Below, in pieces: positions 17,963 through 27,200 of a DNA stretch of 64,000 nucleotides. The DNA is taken from NCBI GenBank assembly GCA_963775275.1, contig CAVZII010000005.1, forward strand, positions 4,030,001 through 4,094,000, in the 5' to 3' direction. The notes beneath the pieces were generated by a model, which saw nothing but the letters and a program-made list of their open reading frames with translations, was not told the origin of the DNA and made no database searches. Numbering within the stretch: position 1 is the first letter of the stretch; each line of letters opens with the position of its first letter. This DNA is from JANWHQ01 sp963775275. Lineage in GTDB: Bacteria > Pseudomonadota > Alphaproteobacteria > Caulobacterales > Caulobacteraceae. The position numbers and the translations under genes are program-made.

Positions 17963-19285
17963 TCAGGCCAGCATCGTCACCGGATCCTCGATGAACGCCT
18001 TGAACGCCTGCAGCCAGCGCGCGCCGATCGCACCGTCCACCACGCGGTGGTCGCAGGTGAGGGTCACGGTCATGACCGTGGCGACGGCGAGCTGATCGCC
18101 GCGCGCGACAGGCCGCTTCTCGCCCGCCCCCACTGACAGGATGCAGCCCTGCGGCTCGTTCAGGATGGAGGTGAAGGTCTTGATGCCGAACATGCCGAGG
18201 TTGGACACCGAGAAGGTGCCGCCCTGGAATTCCTCGGGCTTCAGCTTGCGGTCCCTGGCGCGCGCGGCCAGGTCCTTGGAGGCCTTGGCGATCTCGGCCA
18301 GGGACTTGGTCTCGGCGGCGAAGATGATGGGGGTGATCAGGCCCCCGTCGATCGCCACCGCCATGGCGATGTCGGCGTGGTGGTGAAGGGCGATGCCTTC
18401 GGGCGTGAACGATGCGTTGGCGTCGGGCACGCGCTTCAGGGCCATGGCCGCCGCCTTGATCACGAGGTCATTCACCGAGACCTTCACGCCCTCGGCCCCG
18501 AGCAGGGCGTTGATCCTCGCGCGCGCCTCGAGCAGGCGGTCGATCTCCAGGTCGATCGTGAGCGGAAAGTGCGGGACGTCGCGGAAGCTCTCGGTCAGGC
18601 GCCGCGCGATCACCTTGCGCATGCCGTCCAGCGGAACGAGGTCGTAGCTGCCCGGCCGGATGCCCATCTGCTCCAGCGACAGGACCTGCCTCGGCTCGGC
18701 CCGCGGCGCGGCGGAAGGCGCCGGTGCGGCGGGCTTCGCCGCGGGCCCGGCCCCGGCCCTGCCCTCCACGTCGCGCTTGATGATCCGCCCGTGCGGCCCC
18801 GAGCCCTGGACCTGGGTCAGGTCCACGCCGGCCTGCTCGGCCAGCCGCCTGGCCAGCGGCGAAGCGAAGATGCGCGGCCCGCGGCCCGTCGACAGGGCGG
18901 TGGTCTTCACGGGCGCGGGCGACGCCCCCTCCGCCGCCTTCGGCGGTCCCCCTCCTCCAGAGGGGGAGGATCTGGCGGCCTGATCTTCCCCCTTGGGGGG
19001 AAGTGCCGGCGAAGCCGACGATGGGGGCGCGGGCGCAGCCATGGCGCCCTCCCCCTTCAGCCGTGCGATGGGGGTGTTGACCTTGACCCCCTCGGTTCCC
19101 TCCGGGACCAGGATCGCCTCGACCTCGCCCTCGTCGACGGCCTCGACCTCCATGGTCGCCTTGTCCGTCTCGATCTCGGCGATGACGTCGCCCGAGGACA
19201 CCTTGTCCCCCGCCTTGACGTGCCACTTGGCGAGCGTCCCCTCCTCCATGGTCGGGGACAGCGCGGGCATCAGGATATCGGTCAT
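17963..19285 (-). CDS. pdhC: Pyruvate dehydrogenase dihydrolipoamide acetyltransferase (E2)
   Basis: 440 residues. Order of parts: lipoyl domain 1-76 with the lipoylated Lys in IETDKATMEVEAV; linker; peripheral-subunit-binding domain about 138-175 (RIFASPLARRLAEQAGVDL); acetyltransferase domain to the end with catalytic His and Asp in TLTCDHRVVDGAIG. It transfers acetyl groups from E1 to CoA. The linker around residues 86-121 is unusual: it is encoded by a copy of the four-hairpin repeat found elsewhere between genes, read in frame. A tRNA-like or regulatory feature is not seen in the gap to GFA. Confidence 0.96.
   Translation of the reverse strand: MTDILMPALSPTMEEGTLAKWHVKAGDKVSSGDVIAEIETDKATMEVEAVDEGEVEAILVPEGTEGVKVNTPIARLKGEGAMAAPAPPSSASPALPPKGEDQAARSSPSGGGGPPKAAEGASPAPVKTTALSTGRGPRIFASPLARRLAEQAGVDLTQVQGSGPHGRIIKRDVEGRAGAGPAAKPAAPAPSAAPRAEPRQVLSLEQMGIRPGSYDLVPLDGMRKVIARRLTESFRDVPHFPLTIDLEIDRLLEARARINALLGAEGVKVSVNDLVIKAAAMALKRVPDANASFTPEGIALHHHADIAMAVAIDGGLITPIIFAAETKSLAEIAKASKDLAARARDRKLKPEEFQGGTFSVSNLGMFGIKTFTSILNEPQGCILSVGAGEKRPVARGDQLAVATVMTVTLTCDHRVVDGAIGARWLQAFKAFIEDPVTMLA
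18923..19029. repeat. Four-hairpin palindromic repeat inside pdhC (copy A)
   Basis: A 107-bp unit bounded by CGCCCCC and GGGGGCG and made of four successive hairpins. Their cores read CCGCCGCCTTCGGCGG, then a CCTCC/GGAGG stem around CCAGAG, then CTTCCCCC/GGGGGGAAG, then GCCGGCGAAGCC. The same order is found at 41152-41275 and 44775-44877. Here it lies wholly within the pdhC coding region and keeps the frame. Confidence 0.8.
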
Positions 19286-19295
19286 ACGCTAGCCT

Positions 19296-19703
19296 TCAGC
19301 TGGGGTCGTCGCGGCTGAGGTGGGCCAGGGCGCCCGCATGGGCTTCCCAGTTCCTTCCATCGAACGCTTCGATACGGATGTCGAGGCCCTCCGCCTCGTC
19401 CAGGCACCTGGCGTTCACCGACCAGCCGTCCGGATTCGACCTGGGCCTGTAGAAGCTCTTCACGCCGCAGGTGCGGCAGAACAGGTGCCGCGCGACGCCG
19501 GTGTTGAACGCATAGGCCTGCAGCTCGTCCACGCCCTGGCGCAGCCGGAACCGGCTTTCCGGCACGATGACGTGCACGAACCCGGTCTTGGCGCAGATCG
19601 AGCAATTGCAGTCCTGGGCCTCCACGACCGCGGGGAGCGCCGCCTCGAAGCGCACCTTGCCGCAGTGGCAACCGCCCGAACGCCAGACCAGGGCCTCGCT
19701 CAT
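19296..19703 (-). CDS. GFA-family (CENP-V/glutathione-dependent formaldehyde-activating) zinc protein
   Basis: 135 residues. Zinc-binding cysteines are in the family order: GGCHCGKVRF, then DCNCSICAKTG, then HLFCRTCGVKSFY, followed by the usual NPDGWSVNARCLDEAE. The fold binds two zinc ions; the founding member is linked to formaldehyde and glutathione, but most members have no proven activity. It sits between pdhB and pdhC in the same direction, 10 bp from each neighbour, an unusual insertion in this operon. Confidence 0.9.
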   Translation of the reverse strand: MSEALVWRSGGCHCGKVRFEAALPAVVEAQDCNCSICAKTGFVHVIVPESRFRLRQGVDELQAYAFNTGVARHLFCRTCGVKSFYRPRSNPDGWSVNARCLDEAEGLDIRIEAFDGRNWEAHAGALAHLSRDDPS

Positions 19704-19713
19704 GGCGCCCGCC

Positions 19714-21078
19714 TCAGGCGTAGCAGACCTGCTTGACCGCCCGCACGATCTTGTCGACCGACGGCAGGGACAGGACCTCGAGGTTGGCGGCGTAGGGCAT
19801 GGGCGTGTCGGCCTGGTGCACGCGCAGCGGCGGGGCGTCCAGGTAGTCGAACGCGGCCTCGGCCACGCGCGCGCAGACCTCGGCGCCGACGCCCATGGGG
19901 CCCCAGCCCTCCTCGACCGACACCAGGCGGTTGGTCTTCATCACGCTCTGCACGATGGTGTCGCTGTCGAGCGGACGCAACGTCCGAAGGTCGACCACCT
20001 CCGCCTCGATCCCCTCCTTGGCCAGCTCCTCGGCGGCCTGCAGCGCCAGGCCGACCATGCGCGAGTGGGCGGTGATGGTCACATTCGAGCCGGCGCGCCG
20101 GACCTTGGCCTTGCCGATGGGGACCAGCCAGTCCTCGATCTCGGGGACGTCGAACTCGATCCCGTACATCATCTCGTGCTCGAGGAAGACAACCGGGTTC
20201 GGGTCGCGGATCGCCGACTTCAGGAGCCCCTTGGCGTCGGCCGCGTCGTAGGGGGCGACCACCTTCAGGCCGGGGACGTGGGCGTACCAGGAGGAGTAGT
20301 CCTGGCTGTGCTGGGCCGCCACGCGGGCGGCCGGGCCGTTGGGCCCGCGGAAGACCACCGAGGCGCGGATCTGGCCGCCGGACATGTAGAGGGTCTTGGC
20401 CGCGGAGTTGATGATCTGGTCCATCGCCTGCATGGCGAAGTTGAAGGTCATGAACTCCACGATCGGCTTCAGCCCGGCCATGGCGGCGCCGACTCCCAGG
20501 CCCGCGAAGCCGTGCTCGGTGATCGGGGTGTCGATCACCCGCCGCTCGCCGAACTCCTGCAGCAGGTCGCGCGAGACCTTGTAGGCGCCCTGGTACTGGG
20601 CGACTTCCTCGCCCATCAGGAACACCGTTTCGTCTCGGCGCATCTCCTCGGCCATGGCGTCGCGCAGGGCGTCGCGCACGGTCAGCTTGACCAGCTTGGC
20701 GTCGGCCGGAATCTCGGGATCGGCGAGGGTCTGGACGGGCGCGGCAGGCGCCGGCGGTTCGGGCGCAGGCCGTGGCGCTTCGGCCGGCGGCGCCTTGGAC
20801 TCGGTCACCGGCGGCGGCGCGGCCGAGCCGGCCGGGGCGCCGCCGTTGAGCCGGGCGATGGGCGTATTGACCTTCACCCCTTCGGCGCCCTCGGGCACCA
20901 GGATGGCCTCGACCACCCCTTCGTCGACGGCTTCGACCTCCATGGTGGCCTTGTCCGTCTCGATCTCGGCGATGACGTCGCCGGAGGAGACCTTGTCGCC
21001 CTCCTTCACGCGCCATTTGGCGAGGGTGCCCTCTTCCATGGTCGGCGAGAGGGCCGGCATCAGTACATCGACGCTCAT
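19714..21078 (-). CDS. pdhB: Pyruvate dehydrogenase E1 component, beta subunit, with N-terminal lipoyl domain
   Basis: 454 residues from the ATG at 21078, which overlaps the pdhA stop by four bases. Residues 1-78 are a lipoyl domain nearly identical to that of pdhC (ETDKATMEVEAVDEG). After a Pro/Ala linker the E1-beta fold begins at VKLTVRDALRDAMAEEM and contains GAYKVSRDLLQEFG and TPITEHGFAGLGVGAAM. This lipoyl-E1-beta fusion is typical of alphaproteobacteria. It pairs with PdhA in the thiamine-diphosphate-dependent decarboxylation of pyruvate. Confidence 0.96.
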   Translation of the reverse strand: MSVDVLMPALSPTMEEGTLAKWRVKEGDKVSSGDVIAEIETDKATMEVEAVDEGVVEAILVPEGAEGVKVNTPIARLNGGAPAGSAAPPPVTESKAPPAEAPRPAPEPPAPAAPVQTLADPEIPADAKLVKLTVRDALRDAMAEEMRRDETVFLMGEEVAQYQGAYKVSRDLLQEFGERRVIDTPITEHGFAGLGVGAAMAGLKPIVEFMTFNFAMQAMDQIINSAAKTLYMSGGQIRASVVFRGPNGPAARVAAQHSQDYSSWYAHVPGLKVVAPYDAADAKGLLKSAIRDPNPVVFLEHEMMYGIEFDVPEIEDWLVPIGKAKVRRAGSNVTITAHSRMVGLALQAAEELAKEGIEAEVVDLRTLRPLDSDTIVQSVMKTNRLVSVEEGWGPMGVGAEVCARVAEAAFDYLDAPPLRVHQADTPMPYAANLEVLSLPSVDKIVRAVKQVCYA

Positions 21079-22109
21079 ACCGCGGCCGCCTCCAGGTACA
21101 CGTCGGTCAGAAGCTCGCCGGGATCGGGCTCGGGACTTGACCTGGCGAACTCGGCGGCCTCCGCGACGATCCGCCGGATCTCGCCGTCGATGGCCTTGAG
21201 CGCCGCTTCGTCGGCGAAGCCCTCGGCCTCCAGCCGGTGGGCCAGGTGCTCGATGGGATCGCGGGTCTGGCGCACGTTGTCGATCTCCTCGCGCGTGCGG
21301 TACTTGCCCGGGTCCGACATGGAGTGGCCCCGATAGCGGTAGGTCTTCATCTCGAGGATATACGGCCCCTTGCCCGAGCGGGCGAAGTCGGCCGCCTTCT
21401 CGGCGGCGTCGCGGACGGCCAGGACATCCATGCCGTCGACCGGCTCGCCGGTGATGTTGAACGATATCCCCCGCTTGTAGAGGTCGGGCTGGGACGAGGA
21501 CCGCTCGATGGAGGTGCCCATGGCGTACTGGTTGTTCTCGATGACGTAGACGACCGGCAGCTTCCACAGCTCGGCCATGTTGAAGCTCTCGTAGACCTGG
21601 CCCTGGTTGGCGGCTCCGTCGCCGAAGTAGCAGAAGGTCACCTTGCCGTTACCCCGGTACTTGTCGGCCAGGGCCAGCCCCGTGCCGAGCGACACCTGGG
21701 CGCCGACGATGCCGTGGCCGCCGTAGAAGTCGTTCTCCACCGAGAACATGTGCATCGAGCCGCCCTTGCCCTTGGACGCGCCCGTCGCCCGGCCGGTCAG
21801 CTCGGCCATCACGGCCTTGGGATCCATCCCGGCCGCCAGCATCTGGCCGTGGTCGCGGTAGGCGCTGATGACCTGGTCGCCCTTCTCCTTGACCGACTGC
21901 ACGCCGACCGCCACGGCCTCCTGGCCGATGTAGAGATGGCAGAAGCCGCCGATCAGGCCCATGCCATAGAGCTGGCCCGCGCGCTCCTCGAAGCGCCGGA
22001 TCAGCAGCATCTCGCGATAGAAAGCGAGCAGCTGGGCCTTGTCGACGGCCGCCGCTGCGCCGTTGGCCTTTCGGTCCGGCTTGGCGTCCTTTGCGCGCGT
22101 TTGCGCCAT
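21075..22109 (-). CDS. pdhA: Pyruvate dehydrogenase E1 component, alpha subunit
   Basis: 344 residues, full length. The thiamine-diphosphate motif runs from FGDGAANQGQVYESFN to YVIENNQYAMGT, and the conserved loop YRYRGHSMSDPGKYR follows. The N-terminal QLLAFYREMLLIRRFEERAG is also diagnostic. It is the first enzyme gene of the pdh cluster, 62 bp downstream of ftsB on the same strand, in the order ftsB-pdhA-pdhB-GFA-pdhC. Confidence 0.97.
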   Translation of the reverse strand: MAQTRAKDAKPDRKANGAAAAVDKAQLLAFYREMLLIRRFEERAGQLYGMGLIGGFCHLYIGQEAVAVGVQSVKEKGDQVISAYRDHGQMLAAGMDPKAVMAELTGRATGASKGKGGSMHMFSVENDFYGGHGIVGAQVSLGTGLALADKYRGNGKVTFCYFGDGAANQGQVYESFNMAELWKLPVVYVIENNQYAMGTSIERSSSQPDLYKRGISFNITGEPVDGMDVLAVRDAAEKAADFARSGKGPYILEMKTYRYRGHSMSDPGKYRTREEIDNVRQTRDPIEHLAHRLEAEGFADEAALKAIDGEIRRIVAEAAEFARSSPEPDPGELLTDVYLEAAAV

Positions 22110-22171
22110 AAGCGTCTCCTCGGCCGCGGGAACGGTCGCGGCCCGGTCCTGGGATGCCGGCGCTGGCGGGC

Positions 22172-22480
22172 TCAGCCCGTGCGCCGAGGCTCTGTGCGGA
22201 TCACATAATCCCGAGGATCGGACAAGCCTAGCAGAGAACGCGCGCGCTCTTCCAAGAGGTCCTTCGAAAGCGAGCCATCGCGCAGCAATCGGGCGCGCGC
22301 CTCCAGGTCCGCGCGCTCGGCGCGCAGCTCCTTCAGCTCCCCGGTCCTGGCCGCGAGGGTCTCGTTGCGCGTCTCCCAGGCCAGAAGGCCCCGCTCTCCG
22401 GTCAAGAGCTGGAAGCCGAAGTAGAAGATCAGGGCGGCCATGACGGCGATCGGCGCGAAGCGGCGGACGCGGACGGGCAA
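22172..22480 (-). CDS. Septum formation initiator, FtsB/DivIC family
   Basis: 102 residues from a TTG start, with AGGGAG about a dozen bases upstream; an ATG at 22441 would remove 13 residues and part of the membrane helix. One membrane segment (IAVMAALIFYFGFQLL) is followed by a coiled coil (ETRNETLAARTGELKELRAE, then ADLEARARLL) and the family's conserved end DLLEERARSLLGLSDPRDYV. FtsB joins FtsL and FtsQ in the divisome and activates septal peptidoglycan synthesis. It lies directly before pdhA, as in many alphaproteobacteria. Confidence 0.85.
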   Translation of the reverse strand: MPVRVRRFAPIAVMAALIFYFGFQLLTGERGLLAWETRNETLAARTGELKELRAERADLEARARLLRDGSLSKDLLEERARSLLGLSDPRDYVIRTEPRRTG

Positions 22481-22854
22481 GGGGCGCAGAACTCCCTGGG
22501 GGACAACTCGACCAGTCTTGAACCGGCGTGGTTAACGGAAGCTGGAGCGGACGCCTCGCCTGTGGCCGCGATGCACCGGGGCGCTGCGCGTCGGCGTCGC
22601 CGGCTTGACCGGGACCGGCGCGCCCTGCTAGCCGGCGGCCATGGTCCGTCGTTCGCCCCGCCGCGAAGCCTATTACCGCTCGCCCTCATAGCGAGCGGCC
22701 GACCGATCACGTCGACCGTAACCCAGGTCGGCGGCCCAGCGCAGCATCGGAACGGTCTCCGGCCACAGCCCCGGAGCCCCTCATGCCGTCCGACATCCTT
22801 TCGAGCCCCGCGGCGGGCGTGCTAATGCCCCCGCCTTCCCCGCGCGAGATCGCC
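22481..22854. other. Divergent intergenic region between ftsB and tyrS
   Basis: About 370 bp that should hold the promoters of the ftsB-pdh operon and of tyrS. Frames across it lack coding character. GGTTAACG near 22530 resembles a CtrA half-site only loosely. No RNA gene or T-box-like leader was recognised. Confidence 0.4.
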
Positions 22855-24115
22855 ATGGCCGAGCCCGCCTTCAAGTCCGAGTTCATGCGCGTGCTCCACG
22901 AGCGCGGCTACGTGCATCAGTGCACCGACGCGGCCGCGCTGGACGAAGCGGCTTCTGCGGGACGCCCGATCGCCGCCTACATCGGCTTCGACGCGACCGC
23001 CGACAGCCTGCACGTGGGCAGCCTGATGCAGATCATGCTGCTGCGCCGGCTCCAGCGCTCGGGCCACAAGCCGATCGTGGTGATGGGCGGCGGCACCACC
23101 AAGGTGGGCGACCCCTCCGGCAAGGACGAGTCGCGCAAGCTGCTCACCAACGCCGAGATCGCCGCCAACATCGCCGGCATCAAGCGCGCCTTCGAACCGT
23201 TCCTGACCTTCGGGGACGGGCCGACCGACGCGATCATGGTCGACAACGCCGAGTGGCTGGACCGGCTGGGCTACGTCGAGTTCCTGCGCGAGTACGGCCC
23301 GCACTTCACCGTCAACCGCATGCTGACCTTCGAGTCGGTGAAATTGCGCCTGGAGCGCGAGCAGCCGCTCACCTTCCTCGAGTTCAACTACATGCTGATG
23401 CAGGCGGTGGACTTCCTGGAGCTGGAGCGCCGCCATGGCTGCACCCTGCAGATGGGCGGCTCGGACCAGTGGGGCAACATCGTCAATGGCGTGGAGCTGA
23501 TCCGCCGGATCGACGCAAAGCAGGCCTTCGGCCTGACCAGCCCGCTGATCGCGACGGCCTCGGGCGCCAAGATGGGCAAGACGGCCGCCGGGGCGGTCTG
23601 GCTGAACGCAGACCGCGCTTTCGCCCTACGACTACTGGCAGTTCTGGCGCAACACCGAGGACGCCGACGTCGGCCGCTTCCTGAAGCTGTTCACCGACCT
23701 GCCGACGGACGAGATCGCCCGGCTCGAGGCGCTGCCGGGCGCCGAGCTGAACGAGGCCAAGAAGGCGCTGGCCGACGCCGCCACGGCGATGCTGCACGGC
23801 GCGGATGCAGCCAAGGCGGCGCGCGCGGCCGCGGAAGCGGCGTTCGAGCAAGGGCGGCTCTCGGCGGACCTGCCGACCTTCGAGGTCGCCAGCACGGAGC
23901 TCCAGGCAGGCGTGCAGCTGGCTGCGCTCGCCGCCGATGCGGGCCTTGCGGCCTCCCGATCGGAGGCGCGACGGCTGGCCCAGGGCGGCGGGCTCAGGCT
24001 CAACGACGAGGCGGCCCTCGACGCCACCCGCCTGGTCACCCTGGCCGACGTCAAGGACGGCGCGATCAAGCTTGCGGCCGGCCGAAAGAAGATCGTGCTG
24101 GTGAAGCCGGTCTGA
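22855..24115 (+). CDS. tyrS: Tyrosyl-tRNA synthetase, with an apparent one-base insertion
   Basis: Reconstructed as 419 residues, the usual length. Class I motifs are present: HVGSL (HIGH equivalent), the tyrosine pocket GSDQWGNIVNGVELI, and KMSKS-like GAKMGKT. A C-terminal S4 RNA-binding domain ends the protein (SEARRLAQGGGLRLNDEAAL). After VWLNAD the frame shifts: dropping one C of the CC at 23613-23614 restores ALSPYDYWQFWRNTEDADVG, the family's consensus. tyrS is normally essential, so a sequencing error is the simplest explanation. Start is the ATG at 22855; upstream in-frame ATG codons at 22783 and 22825 are possible. Confidence 0.88.
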
Positions 24116-24124
24116 CCGGCCGTC

Positions 24125-24206
24125 TGCTACGATGCACTAAATCAAAGACTTGTGCTGCGAGGCTCGAACGAATGGCCGGCCATTCGTTTGAGCCTCGCAG
24201 CACTAG
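24125..24206. repeat. Hairpin doublet, family 2 (first hairpin truncated)
   Basis: The remnant TGCTACGATGCACTA is followed by the linker AATCAAAGACTTG (24140-24152) and then a complete 54-bp hairpin (24153-24206). That hairpin has arms starting TGCTGCGAGGCTCGAACGAA and ends in CACTAG. Its terminal CTAG supplies the TAG stop of the AsmA-like gene. Copies of the same family are at 34488-34603 and 49442-49526. Confidence 0.8.
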
Positions 24207-27200
24207 CCTCCCTGCTCGGCGCGGGCCGCGGCGGAGCGGCCTTCGAAGATCCGCCGCAGGATTCCAGGCGTCGCGAGCGAGAAGGGATTGACGTTGATGC
24301 GGGGGGCGTCGAACGCGCCCTTGGCCGAGTAGGTCAGGCCGAACATCCCTTCGCCCTTGTGGGAGATCAGCAGATCGCCCACCACGGGCACGGCCCCGAT
24401 CGCGGAGTTGAGCACATAGGACGGGGCGATGCCGCCCGAGAGGTCCACGGTGTGGTTGTCGACGTCGATCACGCCCTGGGTGGTCACGCCCATGGCGGGG
24501 CCCGTCGCGCGGGCGCGCTCGATGATCAGCTTGGCGCCGCGGATGCTGACCGGGGCGGTGACCTTGGTGAACTCGATGCCCGCGCCGTTCAGGGTGTCGG
24601 CCATGCCGTGCAGCGAGCCCACGGTGAGGATCCGCGCCAGGGCCGAGGCGCGCACCAGCCGCACCTTGGTCATGTCCACCTGGAGGTCGGCGCCGCCCGC
24701 GACCAGCCGCCCGCTCACAACGGCCTGGCCGCCGCGGAACGAATCCCGGTCGAACAGGACCTGGGCGGCGCGGCCGACGTCCGAGACCTCGCCGGCGATC
24801 GCGACGCCGCCCGCATCGGGGAACAGGCGCAGGACGACCAGGCTCTCGCCGTCGTCGCCGGCGATGACGACCTCCGTCTGCTGGCCGGCGGGATCGCCGA
24901 GGTCGCTGCGGATCCTGACGTTGCGGACCATGGACTGCTCGCCCACCCGCGCCTGGGCGATCTGGGCCTCGATGTGCAGGGGACGGCCCCTTCCGGGGCG
25001 CGGAGCCGCGTCCGCGCCGGTCGCGGACCCTCCGCCCTGCTGGATCAGGCGGCGGGCGTCGAAATAGCGGGCGCGGGTGCTCAGCCGGCGGCCGTCCGCA
25101 TCCACCGCCAGGTCGAGGCTGCCGTCGAAGGCGCCTTCGAGGCGGGCGACGGCGAGCCGCAGCTCGCCGCCGGCCGGGCCGCGCCACTCGCCCTTGCCGT
25201 CCAGGCCGAAGCCCGGTCCCCGGCCCTTGATGGCCAGGGCCTCCCAGGCGCCGTCCGTACGGCGGTCGAAGTCCGCCGAGATCCGCATGGCCCGCCCCGC
25301 CGGCTTCTTCCAGGTCACGAAGGGCGCGACCATCCCCGCGCGCTGCAGGTCGAGCTCGAGCCGGCCGCCGCGCACGCCGCCGGCGCCCAGGTCGAGGCTC
25401 GCGCTCACGCCGGCAGGGCCGGTGATCGTGCCCTCGGGCCAGAGCCCGAGCTGGGCGGCCGCCCCGCCGTCGACCTGACCGGTCACCGTCAGCTTTCGCC
25501 GCCCTGGACCGCCGGGCTCGGAAGCGAACTTCAGGGCGCCGCCCATGACCTGGGCGGTTCCGGACCAGCCGCCGCCCGAGGGGGTCAGCGCCACGTCCAC
25601 CGGCAGCGGGGCCCTGGGCTCAATCCCGGCGGGCAGCCCCAGGGCATGGAGCTGGGCCGGCGACAAGGTGGTCCGCCAGCGGTACTGGACGCGGCCGCCG
25701 GCCGGAGCGGCCCAGCTCACCTGGCCGGTCCACGTCCCGAGCGCATAGGCGGCCTGGCCGGAATCGTCGTCGTTCTCGGCGAGGTCGACGCTCAGAGGCT
25801 GGTTGCGGCCGCCCGGCGCCGGATCGAGCCCCAGCTTCTGGGCCTCGCCGGGAGTCAGCTCGGCCACATAGCGGAGCCGCCGGGTCTGGCCGGGGGTGTA
25901 GGCGATGGCGCCCGAGTAGGCGTCCGCCTCGAGCGCGCCCGTCCAGCCCGCAGCGCCGTGGGTCAGGCCGAGGCGCGCCGGCATCCGTCCCGGCAGGCCC
26001 TTGCCGACGGGCAGGCCGATCGAACGCAGCGCGGCCGTGTCGATCATGCCCTGGGCCGAGAAGCGGCCGCCCCGGCTCGAGCTCCAGGTCGTCTGTCCGT
26101 CGAACGCCTTGGAGCGGATCGTCGCATGCCCTGCGCCGGCCTGGCTCTCGACGCGGGCCAGGAACCTGACCTGCGAGCCCTGGCTTCCGCCCAGGCCGAG
26201 GCCAGAGCCGTCCAGCACGCCGTCGAACAGCGCCCGCTGCGCGGCCGCGCCATGCTCGGGGAAGCTGGTCGCGAACTCGAGCGGCCCGCGGTAGGGCCCG
26301 AGCCGGACCTCGCCTTGGGCGCTCAGATGATCCAGCGATCCCTGCACCTGCACCGAGGCCGAGCGCAACGACATGCCGATCACCGCATCCTGGATCACGG
26401 CGCTCCGGATCCGTCCGTCGTAAGTCACGTCCTGGCCTTTGAGCGGGCGGCTGTCGTCGATCGGGTACTTCACGTCGAACGCGACATCGCCCTGGCCGGA
26501 GACCCTGTCGGGGGCGAAGCCCTGGCCGGTGGTCACCCCCGATGTCGCCCGGTCGACGACCTGCAGGATCTGGCGCGCATCGCCGACGGCGCGGGCGGAC
26601 ACCTCGACGATCTTGTGATCGCCCACCAGGCGCGGAAGCTTCACCTGCCCTTCGCCGAGACCGACGCCCTGCATGGACGCCGAGCGCACCTGCAGCTCCA
26701 GACTGTCGCCCTGGAGCAGGCCCGTCCCCCGCGCGCGCTCGACCGCCGGCAAGGACGGATCGATGAGCACCGAGAGGTTGTCGAAGGCGTAGGCCAGCCT
26801 CACCCGCTCGCGCGGCATCGGTCGGTGGGGCTGGACGTCGCCGGGGCGCAGCCGCAACGCGAACGCCAGTCGACCCAGCTGGCCGGCCTGGATGTGGTGT
26901 ACGAGCCAGGTCCGCGCGTCATCGCTGAGACGGTCAGGCCACATGGCCAGAAGGGCGTGGGCGTCCATCATGCCGTCCAGCCGGCCGGACACGTCCACCC
27001 CCCACGAGCGCGGGTCGCGCGGACGCTGCAGATCGCCCGAGGCGCTGAAGCGGGCGCCGGCCAGCTCGGCGCCGGCCTGGGCGATGACGATCCGCCCGGT
27101 CGCCGGCGTGTAGCCGGCGCGCAGGCTGAGCGCGCTCACCGGCTGCAGCGCGGCCCCGGACGCCAGGGCCAGACGCGCCTTGGGGACGCTGATCGCCGCC

